From contig JAGVKR010000222.1 of NCBI GenBank assembly GCA_020050375.1, positions 1 to 8,012 on the forward strand: DNA of 8,012 nt, read 5' to 3'. Below, piece by piece: positions 1-7,410 of this stretch (positions are counted from its first letter, which is position 1; each line of letters starts with the position of its first letter). Origin of the DNA: Planctomycetales bacterium. Its GTDB lineage: Bacteria; Planctomycetota; Planctomycetia; Planctomycetales; Planctomycetaceae. The position numbers and the translations under genes were made by a program. Under the pieces are notes generated by a model. The model had not been told where the DNA came from, searched no databases, and worked only from the letters and a program-made list of their open reading frames with translations.

Positions 1-537
1 CTCGAACCCCCTACCGAAGGGAGCGTCCGTATTCTCGGACAGGATCCGTTTGGACTGAATAGCGCCGCCCTGGCGCGGTTCAGGAATGCCAATATCGGGT
101 TCGTCTTTCAGGATCACTGCTTGCTGCCGCAGTGCACGGTGCTCGAAAATGTGCTGATCCCGACACTCGCCGGCTCGGGAGCCGGACCGATCGAAGAAGC
201 CCGCGCCCGCGAGCTACTCGAGCGGGTGGGCCTGGGAGGGCGGGTCACCCATCGTCCGGCCGAGCTTTCGGGAGGCGAACGTCAGCGCGTGGCCATTTGC
301 CGGGCGCTCATCAATCGGCCGTCGCTGTTGCTCGCGGATGAGCCAACCGGCAATCTCGACCGCCATTCCGCGCATGAAGTGGGGTCGCTTTTGATTGAAT
401 TGTCCCGGGAGCAAAACTCGCTGTTGATCGTCGTGACGCACAGCACCGAGCTGGCGGCGCGGTTCGAGCGCCACATCGAGCTGGTCGATGGACGACTCGA
501 AGACCGTCTGCCGCAGATTGCCAACCAAGGATCGTGA
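1..537 (+). CDS. ABC transporter ATP-binding protein, LolD/MacB type (5' end outside window)
   Basis: This is the ATPase subunit of an ABC exporter; it would hydrolyse ATP on the cytoplasmic face to drive the permease encoded next. The reading frame is open from base 1, giving 178 residues. Visible motifs, numbered from the first residue in the window, are the Q-loop (FVFQD, Gln37, base 109), a complete signature motif LSGGERQ (bases 265-285), Walker B followed by the D-loop (LLLADEPTGNLD, catalytic Glu at bases 340-342) and the H-loop His (TH, bases 439-441). The wording of the signature and Walker B regions is typical of the LolD/MacB/FtsE group. Walker A is not present. By comparison with family members of about 220-230 residues, roughly 50 N-terminal residues lie left of the window, so this is an edge truncation and not a broken gene. 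The stop codon overlaps the GTG start of the permease (GTGA), which indicates one transcript and translational coupling. The substrate cannot be read from this subunit. Confidence 0.95.
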   Translation, partial: LEPPTEGSVRILGQDPFGLNSAALARFRNANIGFVFQDHCLLPQCTVLENVLIPTLAGSGAGPIEEARARELLERVGLGGRVTHRPAELSGGERQRVAICRALINRPSLLLADEPTGNLDRHSAHEVGSLLIELSREQNSLLIVVTHSTELAARFERHIELVDGRLEDRLPQIANQGS

Positions 538-3500
538 ACGGCGAGCGACCCGTTACGCGTGAGACTGCCCATTCTCCGATGTCCCGAACCCGGCTGCTTC
601 TGCGAACGCTGATCTATCACTGGCGGACGAATCTCGCCGTTCTGTTGGGCGTTGTCGCCGGCACGGCGGTTGTCGGGGGGGCGCTGGTGGTGGGAGATTC
701 CGTTCGCGGCAGTCTTCGCGACATGACTCTTGCCCGGCTGGGGCGCATCGACCACGCGCTCACGGGGCCGCGCTTCGTCCGCGAAGCGCTCGCGGCGGAG
801 CTGGCAGAATCGCCCGATTTTCAACAACGCTTCGCGGCCGTGGCGCCGGCGATTGTGCTGCCGGGCACTTTGGAAAAGCCCGGCCCCGATTCAACCAAGA
901 TTCTGGCCCGCGCGGGACGCATTCAGATCTACGGCGTCGACTCGCGACTGTGGGATCTGTCCGAAAATGCGGATGTGCCCCCTCCGCAGGGTGACGAGAT
1001 TCTGCTCAGCCAGAATCTGGCCCGGCAATTGAATGTCGGGCCGGGAGACACCGTCGTGTTGTCCGTGGAACTTCCCAGCGACATCCCGCGAGATTCGCTC
1101 CTGGGCAAGCGCGATGAGACCGCCGCGCAGATCCCGCTCACGATGAAAGCGGTTTTGCCCGAATCTTCCGGCCTCGGTCGGCTGGGATTGCACCCCGATC
1201 AGCAGCTTCCCTCCAACGCCTTCGTTTCATTGGCGACGCTTCAGGATCGGCTCGGCTTATCGGCTCACCGCGCGTCGCGCAAGGACCCCCGCGAGCTGCC
1301 GGCGCGCATCAATACCCTGTTCGCCGCGATGCGCGATCCGTCGGAGGGGCAAGTTCCGGCAGCCCCACTCGCGGCGCAGGAACTGACTCGACTTCTCGGG
1401 CGCGCCTGGAAGCTGGAGGACATTCATGTGCGGATCGTCACCGACGCGGCGATTCCCTGCCTGTCGCTGGAAAGCGAAAGGATGATCCTCGAGCGGGGGG
1501 TTGCGACAGGAGCCGAGTACGTCGCGTCGAGCCTTCGATCGCGAGTCTCACCCGTACTGGCCTACATCGCGAACGAGATGAGCGTTGTCGAGCGGGCCGA
1601 TGGAGGGCACGCCGCGCCCGAAGCCGGTCAACCCGCGTACAGCCGCTATTCCATCGTTGCCGGCATCGAACCGGCATTGTTCCAGTCCCCCGACTCTGCT
1701 CCTTTCGGCCCCTATGTATTTGCGGGCGATGCCCCAAACCGCCAACTGGGGGAAGGGGAGATCGACCAGCCGGAAGGGGTCGGGGAGATTGTCCTCAACG
1801 ACTGGCTCGCGGCAGATCTGAGCGCCGCGGCAGGAGATACGATCCGGCTCACCTACCACCTCGTCGGCTCGCATGGTGAATTGCCCGAAGTCGAACGGCG
1901 GTTCGTCGTTCGCGGAATCGTTCGGCTCGAAGGGACCATCGCCTCCGATCGGGGGTTGACGCCGGAAGTCCGAGGGATCACCGACGTCGACAGTTTTACC
2001 GAATGGGATTCGCCGTTTCCCATGGAACCGGTCACGCCACGCGACGACGCGTATTGGAAGCGTTATCGGGCAACGCCAAAGGCATTCGTCACGCTCAAGA
2101 CGGCGCAACATCTCTGGCAGAACCGGTACGGCGAATTGACCTCGATTCGCGTGGCGGCCGCGCCAGGGCAATCGCTGGCCGAGACGGAATCGCAGTTCAC
2201 CAGCCAGCTCCTGCAGTTGTTGCAGCCGGAGAAGATGGGGCTGTCGTTCCAACCGGTCAAATTTCAGGGATTGCGCGCGGCCGCGGGAACGACTGATTTC
2301 GGCGGGCTCTTCTTTGGATTCAGCTTCTTTCTGATTCTGTCGGCCGCGATTCTGATTGGTCTGTTGTTTCGACTGGGAATCGAGAAACGAACAGAGCAGG
2401 TTGGGCTTCTGCTGGCGACCGGCTTCTCGCATGCACAGGTCCGCGGCCTATTGCTGGGTGAAGGGCTCTTGGTTGTGATGGTCGGCGTCGCTCTTGGACT
2501 TTTGGCCGCCTGCGGCTACGCCTCGCTGATGGTTTACGGTCTAAAAACATGGTGGATCGGCGCGATCGGCACGCGATTTTTGGAGGTCCACATCGTTGCG
2601 AGCAGTCTCGCGATTGGCGCCGTGATCTCGACGGTTGTCGCTTTGGGATCGATCTGGTGGGGTTTGCGGAGCCTGTGGCTCGTTTCGCCTCGATCGTTGC
2701 TGGCGGGCGTCACGCAGTCGAATCTCGCCGACGGGGCTCGTTCTCGGCGCCGAGATCGTGCCCGGTGGATTGCTATTGCGCTCGCCGGATTTGCTGTCGT
2801 CAGCACGATCGGTGTTGTCGCGGGGCTCATTCCCGCGACGGAAGCCATCGCGGGATTTTCGTGGCCGACGATCGTGTTCTTTCTTGTCGGAATGGCGCTG
2901 CTCGCCGCAGGAATGTCGGCTTTTGCGAGTTGGCTCGATGCCGACGCCGGAATGGCGGTGCGTGGGACAGGATTCTTCGGGGTGGCACGGCTGGGGTTGC
3001 GAAATGCCGCGCGGAATCGTGTGCGCAGCCTGCTCTCGACAGGCTTGATCGCGTCGGCCACATTCCTGATCGTGGCGATCGCCGCCGGGCATCGAAATCC
3101 GTCGGTCGAACGTCCCGAGCGCAATTCGGGCAACGGCGGCTTCACGCTGATCGCCGATTCATCGGCGCCTGTGCTGTTCGATCTCAACACGCCCAAGGGG
3201 CGCGACAAGCTCGGTCTCGACGACGACTCGCAGAAGGATGACGCGACAGTCGCCGCTCGGGCATCGCTCGGGCCGGTGATCGGATTTCGGGTGAAGCCCG
3301 GCGAAAATGCCAGTTGCCTCAACATCTATCAGACGTCGCAGCCGACCATTCTGGGAGTTCCCCCGGAAATGATCGACCGGGGCGGGTTCAAGTTCGTCGG
3401 GGCCGGGAGCGAAAATCCCTGGTTGCGGCTCCGCGAACCGAGTCCTGATGGAGTAATCCCCGTCTTCGGTGACATGAACACGCTCCAATACAGCTTGCAC

Positions 3501-4163
3501 GTCGGTCCGGGGCAGACGCTTCAAATGTTCGACGAGCTCCGTCAACCGTTCGAAGCGCGGATCGCCGGCATGCTCGACAGCAGCGTGTTTCAGGGAGTGC
3601 TGCTGATGGACGAAACTCACTTCCGCCGGTTGTTTCCGGCACAGGCTGGCGCCCGAATGTTCCTGATCGATACGCCCCCCGAACACGCGACTGCGGTCGC
3701 CGACTGGCTTGAATCCACGCTGCCGGGTTTTGATGCCGAACGGGTGGCCGATCGCCTGGCGGGCTTTCTCGCGGTTCAAAACACGTATCTTTCGACGTTT
3801 CAAGCGCTGGGGGGGCTGGGCCTGCTCCTGGGGACGATCGGCCTGGCGGCCGTCATGCTCCGCAACGTGCTCGACCGTCGGGTGGAGCTGGCCCTCCTGC
3901 GGGCGGTCGGTTTTCGTGACGGTAGTCTGGCTTGGCTGGTGCTATGCGAAAACGCGATGCTCCTGGCGTGGGGCCTCGGCTGTGGTGGCGGAGCGGCGCT
4001 ATTGGCCATGCTGCCGCACCTCGTAAGCATCGGGGCCGATGTTCCCTGGCGCGACCTCGGGATCATCGTCGCGGGCGTATTCGTTGTGGGGATGGCGGCT
4101 TCGCTGGCTGCCGTCCGTGACGCGGTAAGAACGCCGGTGCTCGCGACTTTGCGCGGCGAATGA
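534..4163 (+). CDS. Large FtsX-like ABC transporter permease, two FtsX modules, about 10 TM segments
   Basis: This is the inner-membrane permease paired with the upstream ATPase. From hydrophobicity by eye: TM1 about residues 32-54; a very large extracytoplasmic domain about 55-588; three TMs (about 593-614, 640-665, 687-711) forming a first FtsX core; two extra TMs (about 745-767, 777-801); TM7 about 833-853; a second extracytoplasmic domain about 855-1083; and a C-terminal FtsX core of three TMs (about 1088-1110, 1135-1160, 1176-1196). The text after TM2 (RLGIEKRTEQVGLLLATGFS) and after TM8 (NVLDRRVELALLRAVGF) matches the cytoplasmic coupling helix of FtsX/MacB/LolC permeases, so both halves carry it. 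Similar 'xxL..GDT' segments near residues 162-173 and 425-436 resemble MacB periplasmic core motifs. At 1209 residues it is about three times a MacB-type FtsX unit. Start: GTG 534 overlaps the ATPase stop, with AAGG only 3 bases upstream. ATG 579 (residue 16) is an alternative that begins nearer TM1. The substrate is unknown; lipid, lipoprotein or peptide export is possible by family. Confidence 0.9.
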   Translation: MNGERPVTRETAHSPMSRTRLLLRTLIYHWRTNLAVLLGVVAGTAVVGGALVVGDSVRGSLRDMTLARLGRIDHALTGPRFVREALAAELAESPDFQQRFAAVAPAIVLPGTLEKPGPDSTKILARAGRIQIYGVDSRLWDLSENADVPPPQGDEILLSQNLARQLNVGPGDTVVLSVELPSDIPRDSLLGKRDETAAQIPLTMKAVLPESSGLGRLGLHPDQQLPSNAFVSLATLQDRLGLSAHRASRKDPRELPARINTLFAAMRDPSEGQVPAAPLAAQELTRLLGRAWKLEDIHVRIVTDAAIPCLSLESERMILERGVATGAEYVASSLRSRVSPVLAYIANEMSVVERADGGHAAPEAGQPAYSRYSIVAGIEPALFQSPDSAPFGPYVFAGDAPNRQLGEGEIDQPEGVGEIVLNDWLAADLSAAAGDTIRLTYHLVGSHGELPEVERRFVVRGIVRLEGTIASDRGLTPEVRGITDVDSFTEWDSPFPMEPVTPRDDAYWKRYRATPKAFVTLKTAQHLWQNRYGELTSIRVAAAPGQSLAETESQFTSQLLQLLQPEKMGLSFQPVKFQGLRAAAGTTDFGGLFFGFSFFLILSAAILIGLLFRLGIEKRTEQVGLLLATGFSHAQVRGLLLGEGLLVVMVGVALGLLAACGYASLMVYGLKTWWIGAIGTRFLEVHIVASSLAIGAVISTVVALGSIWWGLRSLWLVSPRSLLAGVTQSNLADGARSRRRDRARWIAIALAGFAVVSTIGVVAGLIPATEAIAGFSWPTIVFFLVGMALLAAGMSAFASWLDADAGMAVRGTGFFGVARLGLRNAARNRVRSLLSTGLIASATFLIVAIAAGHRNPSVERPERNSGNGGFTLIADSSAPVLFDLNTPKGRDKLGLDDDSQKDDATVAARASLGPVIGFRVKPGENASCLNIYQTSQPTILGVPPEMIDRGGFKFVGAGSENPWLRLREPSPDGVIPVFGDMNTLQYSLHVGPGQTLQMFDELRQPFEARIAGMLDSSVFQGVLLMDETHFRRLFPAQAGARMFLIDTPPEHATAVADWLESTLPGFDAERVADRLAGFLAVQNTYLSTFQALGGLGLLLGTIGLAAVMLRNVLDRRVELALLRAVGFRDGSLAWLVLCENAMLLAWGLGCGGGAALLAMLPHLVSIGADVPWRDLGIIVAGVFVVGMAASLAAVRDAVRTPVLATLRGE

Positions 4164-4167
4164 ACAT

Positions 4168-4208
4168 GGCCCGATCGGCGCGATGCAGATTTCAGCGCAG
4201 GGCCTTTT
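4168..4208 (+). terminator. Possible intrinsic terminator after the ABC operon
   Basis: Five bases after the permease stop, GGCCC (4168-4172) can pair with GGGCC (4200-4204). Inside it GCGC (4178-4181) pairs with GCGC (4195-4198), leaving a 5-base bulge on one side and a single A on the other. The stem is followed directly by TTTT (4205-4208). The interrupted stem and short T run make it moderate at best. It reads only on the + strand: there is no A run on the left side that would serve the convergent zinc-ribbon gene. Confidence 0.35.
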
Positions 4209-4227
4209 CGTCACCAGACGCGGGTAC

Positions 4228-4653
4228 TCACTCCACGACCAGGAGGCGTGCGTGGCACGCTTTGCAGGCGACCTTGACTCCCACGTACTTGGTCGACATT
4301 CGCAACCGGTCGGCACATTGCGGACAATAAACGTAGACGCCCACTTTTTGAAGGCTCGGAGATGTGAAGTCGAGGACGAAGCTGCCGTCGCACTGCTTGC
4401 ACGTGACCGACTTGCCGACGTACCTTGAGTTGACCCGCAGTTCACGGCGACAGTGCGGGCAATTCAGGTAGTAGCCGCGAGCCTTGATCTCAGCGATGGG
4501 TTCAATCTCCTTGAGCGGCACAAACTCCGGAATCTCGACGCTGTCGGGCTCGAGGTCGTTGTTGAGAAGTGCGCGGCAGTTAAAGCAATGGATCAACCGC
4601 TCGGGCATTTCTTCGCCGCAGACGGGACATGGTCCGCCGGGCCACGCGGGCAT
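4228..4653 (-). CDS. Small protein with three CxxC zinc ribbons, function unknown
   Basis: This 141-residue soluble protein has three four-cysteine zinc-ribbon units and no signal peptide or TM segment. Unit 1 has C9-x2-C12 and C23-x2-C26. Units 2 and 3 have C65-x2-C68 / C85-x2-C88 and C110-x2-C113 / C130-x2-C133. Units 2 and 3 share identical 16-residue spacing and a common core of the form L-R-x-x-x-(R/K)-Y-V-G-x-x-V-x-C-K-x-C, so they are an internal duplication. Residues 33-60 form an acidic, proline-containing linker. The pattern 'CPxC...LxV....G..vxC..C' is widespread in planctomycete proteins, where it is often an N-terminal tag on larger proteins; here it makes up nearly the whole protein. 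Each unit probably binds one structural Zn(II) ion; nucleic-acid or protein binding is a guess. The start at ATG 4653 is chosen because AGGAG lies 6 bases upstream and the first ribbon begins at once; an upstream in-frame extension to 4728 lacks such support. The gene is convergent with the ABC operon and divergent from the sigma-54 activator gene. Confidence 0.85.
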   Translation of the reverse strand: MPAWPGGPCPVCGEEMPERLIHCFNCRALLNNDLEPDSVEIPEFVPLKEIEPIAEIKARGYYLNCPHCRRELRVNSRYVGKSVTCKQCDGSFVLDFTSPSLQKVGVYVYCPQCADRLRMSTKYVGVKVACKACHARLLVVE

Positions 4654-4659
4654 TGCCTG

Positions 4660-4664
4660 CTCCT
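4660..4664 (-). promoter_or_regulatory. Ribosome binding site of the zinc-ribbon gene
   Basis: Read on the minus strand, AGGAG stands 6 bases before the ATG at 4653. It decides the start over the longer reading frame that opens at 4728. Confidence 0.7.
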
Positions 4665-4735
4665 GTGAATCTGAAACTCTTGTTCGACCTGTCGCACCGA
4701 CCGGAATGTTCGCCCGGCACCCACCCAATCGGCGA

Positions 4736-4749
4736 TGAATTGCAATTCA
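4736..4749. promoter_or_regulatory. Perfect 14-base palindrome, possible operator
   Basis: TGAATTGCAATTCA reads the same on both strands. It lies 83 bases upstream of the zinc-ribbon start, in non-coding DNA, and is AT-rich against a GC-rich surround. The form would suit a dimeric repressor or activator. I could place no convincing promoter next to it on the minus strand, and one such palindrome in 8 kb is not far from chance. Confidence 0.3.
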
Positions 4750-5132
4750 GGTCCGACGGCACGACCTTGGGAGATCCTCTGCCGGTCGCACAAGGAAACG
4801 AAACAGCCGCCGGAATAGTCATCACTCGTTGATCGATCGAGATCCCGGCTCCAGATATAGGATGACGCGCGATGCGCCCGAAAACAAGCCCGTCTTGGAT
4901 TGCATTGCGACCGAATCGTGCTCCAGGTTCCGGTCGTAAGCTCCTTGCTGAGGAAGCGCTTCGGCAATATGGCGGGTCAGGGGAGGGACGTTGCGAAGCG
5001 GCCACAGCGCTGCCAAAAGGCCGGCAGAGATCGGACGACACCAACATTCGAGCCGATCGGTCAGCCTCCCCGCAGAATCGTTAAATTCCCCCCCTTCATG
5101 TCGTTCGTTCCGGAAGACTGGCCATTCGGAGA

Positions 5133-5161
5133 TTCAGTTTTGTCGTCGAGTGCGCTATAAT
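5133..5161 (+). promoter_or_regulatory. Sigma-70-type promoter for the FHA sigma-54 activator gene
   Basis: A perfect -10 hexamer TATAAT (5156-5161) follows a weak -35 TTCAGT (5133-5138; 3 of 6 matches) at the ideal 17-base spacing. Transcription would begin near 5168 and give a leader of about 60 bases before ATG 5230. This suggests that the activator itself is made from a housekeeping-type promoter. Confidence 0.5.
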
Positions 5162-5229
5162 GCAACAGTCGGGGCGGGGCCTTGGTATATTACGCCACGA
5201 TACATCACTCCACGAGATGTTGCCTTGAT

Positions 5230-7227
5230 ATGATTGCGTATCTCGTCGTCCGTGAAGGCAGCAAATGGCGTGACGTCTATCGCCTGACCCCGGGACAGGT
5301 CATGACGATCGGCCGCGCTCCGACCAATCGCATCGTACTTCACGACGAAGTTTGCAGCCGCTATCACTGCGAGGTTTTTCAGAACGGGTCGGCGTGGAAG
5401 ATCCGCGATCTGCAAAGTCGAAACGGAACGTTGATTGGCGGCGAACCGGTTTCGGGGGAAGTTGAACTGAAGCCGGGGCAGGTGATCGAGATCGGTCCCT
5501 GCGAGCTGGCCTTCACGTACGATTTGTCGCAGGCATTTCCGAAGACCGGCGCGGATGAGCCTTCGAGCGACAGCGAGCTCAACAATATGACGATGGATGT
5601 GCTGGACGCGCTCGCTCCGGCATCCGAGCCCACGATTTTGCACCGCGAGCGCGACAATCCCTTCGTGGCCGGCAGCCGTTCGGCCACTCTCGATCGGGAT
5701 CGCACCAGCCGCGAACTGGGTCAGTTGTACCGGCTTGCCCTCGACATGGGGAGCGCGAACAACTCGAAACAATTGGCCGAGATCGTTCTGGCGGGGCTCG
5801 AGGCCGGGACGGCCGCCGATATCGGGGCCCTGCTGCTGCTCCCCACGTCGGTTTCGCCCGGCGAGGAACCGGGTGAACTGACGCTCGTTGCCTATCGGTC
5901 GAGCGGAGAACGGCCATATCAGAAAGTTTCGGAGTATCTTTCGAGCACCGTTTTGAAGAGCCGTGAGGCGATTCTGGCGCGCGACGTCGCCGACGACAGC
6001 CTGCTCGTGAATCGCGACAGCCTGGGCGAGATTCATGCCAAAAGCGTGATTTGCGCGCCGATTCGTCTGGGGCGCAAGATCTACGGGCTGGTGCATCTGT
6101 ACTCGACAAATCCCGACAAGAAACTCGAGCCAGACGATCTGGAATTCACCCTGGCGGTCGCCGATCAATGCGCCGGGGCGCTCGACATTCTCTTGCGCCA
6201 GGAAAAAATGGCCGACGGTCTGGCGCAGGTCCGCAACGAAAACGCCAAGCTGCGCGAGCAATTGGGGATCGAAAGCGACCTGGTGGGCAGCAGCCCGAGT
6301 CTGCAGGCCCTCAAGCTCAAGATCGTGCGGATCGCCCCTACCGACGCGACGGCCCTGATCCGCGGAGAAAGCGGCGTGGGCAAGGAGCTCGTCGCGCGGG
6401 CGATTCATTTCACGAGTCGGCGCCGGAATGGTCCGTTTGTTTGCATGAATTGCGCGGCGCTCACCGAAAGCCTCCTCGAAAGTGAATTGTTCGGGCACGA
6501 AAAGGGATCGTTCACAGGGGCGACGAATCGCAAGATCGGCAAGTTCGAACAGGCTCACAAGGGGACGCTGTTTCTCGACGAAGTCGGTGAAATGGGGCCG
6601 TCGATCCAGGCCAAGTTTCTGCGGGTCCTTGAAGGGCATCCTTTCGAGCGCGTCGGCGGAAACACCCCGATTCAAGTCGACGTGCGAGTTGTCGCCGCCA
6701 CCAACCGCGACCTCGAAGCCGCAGTCGAAGATGGGCTGTACCGCAAAGACCTTTACTTCCGGCTGCACGTGGTCGAAATGCTCGTGCAGCCCCTGCGCGA
6801 ACATTTGACCGACGTCCCGGAGCTGGCCCGGTATTTTCTCGAGCGTTTCGCAGGAAAGACCGGGCGCCAGATTCGCGATTTCACCCCCGCGGCGATCGAC
6901 AAGCTCCTGGCCTACGATTGGCCGGGCAACGTCCGTGAACTGCAAAATGCGATCGAACGAGCGGTCATACTCTGCACCGGCGAACTGGTGGGAGTCGGCG
7001 ACATTCAGTTGTCCGGACTCGGTGGAGGCGAAGAGCATCGCCTGATGTCGACGGCAGGCGCCGTTGGGTTCGGCGACATCACGCTCGAATCGGTCGAGCA
7101 GCAGCACATTCTCGCCGTGCTCGATCGAACGAACTGGAACAAATCTCAGGCCGCTCAGATTCTTGGGATCGAGCGTTCGACTCTCGATCGAAAGCTCAAG
7201 CGCTACCAGGTTTCTCGACCGCGATGA
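5230..7227 (+). CDS. Sigma-54-dependent transcriptional activator, FHA-GAF-AAA+-Fis
   Basis: This 665-residue enhancer-binding protein would remodel the RNA polymerase-sigma-54 closed complex by ATP hydrolysis. Domains: FHA about 1-98 with the phosphopeptide-binding set in place (G28-R29, S43, H46, N65-G66); a linker; GAF about 163-322; a short coiled coil about 323-345; AAA+ about 350-590; and a Fis-type helix-turn-helix about 622-662. AAA+ motifs are Walker A GESGVGKE (379-386), sigma-54-contact loop GSFTGA (426-431, a natural variant of GAFTGA), Walker B with D450-E451, a sensor-I region with TN 491-492, trans-acting arginines R505 and R511, and sensor II around WPGNVRE (564-570). Every motif needed for activity is intact. 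There is no receiver domain, so control is probably through FHA binding of a phosphothreonine partner (Ser/Thr kinase signalling) and GAF ligand sensing. ATG 5230 is chosen because the FHA fold starts at once; TTG 5182 is an in-frame alternative. The RBS is weak (GAGAT, 11 bases upstream). The gene is monocistronic by context. Confidence 0.95.
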   Translation: MIAYLVVREGSKWRDVYRLTPGQVMTIGRAPTNRIVLHDEVCSRYHCEVFQNGSAWKIRDLQSRNGTLIGGEPVSGEVELKPGQVIEIGPCELAFTYDLSQAFPKTGADEPSSDSELNNMTMDVLDALAPASEPTILHRERDNPFVAGSRSATLDRDRTSRELGQLYRLALDMGSANNSKQLAEIVLAGLEAGTAADIGALLLLPTSVSPGEEPGELTLVAYRSSGERPYQKVSEYLSSTVLKSREAILARDVADDSLLVNRDSLGEIHAKSVICAPIRLGRKIYGLVHLYSTNPDKKLEPDDLEFTLAVADQCAGALDILLRQEKMADGLAQVRNENAKLREQLGIESDLVGSSPSLQALKLKIVRIAPTDATALIRGESGVGKELVARAIHFTSRRRNGPFVCMNCAALTESLLESELFGHEKGSFTGATNRKIGKFEQAHKGTLFLDEVGEMGPSIQAKFLRVLEGHPFERVGGNTPIQVDVRVVAATNRDLEAAVEDGLYRKDLYFRLHVVEMLVQPLREHLTDVPELARYFLERFAGKTGRQIRDFTPAAIDKLLAYDWPGNVRELQNAIERAVILCTGELVGVGDIQLSGLGGGEEHRLMSTAGAVGFGDITLESVEQQHILAVLDRTNWNKSQAAQILGIERSTLDRKLKRYQVSRPR

Positions 7228-7357
7228 TCACGCGCTGGAAATCTGGGGAGACGGGGCAATCTGAGGTCGGTGATTCCGATTGCGATGCCGGTATCCTGTC
7301 CCAAATTCAGCCAGGTGTTCCCGGTCGAAATTTTCAATGATGGGAATTCCCTCGAAG

Positions 7358-7379
7358 TTCGGCGAAACGCGAATTTTTT
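7358..7379 (+). terminator. Possible intrinsic terminator of the sigma-54 activator gene
   Basis: TTCG (7358-7361) pairs with CGAA (7370-7373). After one bulged G (7362), CG (7363-7364) pairs with CG (7368-7369) around an AAA loop, and TTTTTT (7374-7379) follows directly. The bases before the stem (AAG, 7355-7357) could pair with the first three T. It lies 130 bases after the activator stop and just before the next promoter, as expected for a terminator. The stem is short and holds a bulge. Confidence 0.4.
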
Positions 7380-7381
7380 GA

Positions 7382-7410
7382 TTGACATTCGGCCCGATTT
7401 CCCAAAAAAT
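7382..7410 (+). promoter_or_regulatory. Candidate sigma-70-type promoter for the acidic-protein gene
   Basis: A perfect -35 TTGACA (7382-7387) is followed after 17 bases by AAAAAT (7405-7410; 4 of 6 matches to TATAAT). Transcription would start near 7417 and leave a leader of about 210 bases before ATG 7631. I found no better-placed promoter nearer the gene. The left arm of an inverted repeat (7391-7399) falls inside the -35/-10 spacer, where a bound regulator would block polymerase. Confidence 0.45.

Larger units (their letters stand above)
4654..5229. other. Intergenic region of 576 bases between two divergent genes
   Basis: This stretch separates the zinc-ribbon gene (-) from the FHA sigma-54 activator gene (+). 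It holds the zinc-ribbon RBS, a 14-base palindrome (4736-4749) and a TATAAT promoter (5133-5161). Several open frames of 60-155 codons cross it on both strands, but none has a good RBS, a recognisable domain or a convincing start, so I do not call a gene. A short hairpin (CTGCC 5010-5014 with GGCAG 5022-5026) and a C7 run (5088-5094) are present. I see no tRNA or riboswitch signature. A decayed gene cannot be excluded, because the region is long for a promoter spacer. Confidence 0.5.

Noticed and set aside
1548..2432. A 294-codon open frame on the minus strand inside the permease gene
   Set aside because: It is antisense to clear FtsX permease coding sequence, its product is low in recognisable features, and it has no RBS.
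2534..3325. A 263-codon open frame on the minus strand inside the permease gene
   Set aside because: It is a shadow of the permease TM region; its Ala/Ser/Arg/Pro-rich product is typical of antisense frames.
4253..4266. TGGCACGCTTTGCA, which looks like a sigma-54 promoter
   Set aside because: GG and GC are separated by 8 bases instead of 10, and the site lies within the zinc-ribbon coding sequence.
4768..4783. GG-N10-GC element upstream of the activator gene (a second at 4981-4994)
   Set aside because: The spacing is right, but only part of the TGGCAC box matches, and such pairs are common in GC-rich DNA. Both lie more than 200 bases from the start, and a better TATAAT promoter is closer.
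4593..4967. A 124-codon minus-strand frame overlapping the start of the zinc-ribbon gene
   Set aside because: It is in a different frame from the zinc ribbons, starts at a TTG without RBS, and overlaps their well-supported coding sequence.
4900..5160. An 86-codon open frame on the plus strand in the divergent spacer
   Set aside because: It has no RBS, no domain and a random-looking composition, and it ends inside the TATAAT box of the activator promoter.
5155..7107. A 650-codon open frame on the minus strand, antisense to the sigma-54 activator gene
   Set aside because: The opposite strand encodes an activator with every expected motif; the antisense product shows no domain and is the usual shadow of biased GC-rich codons.
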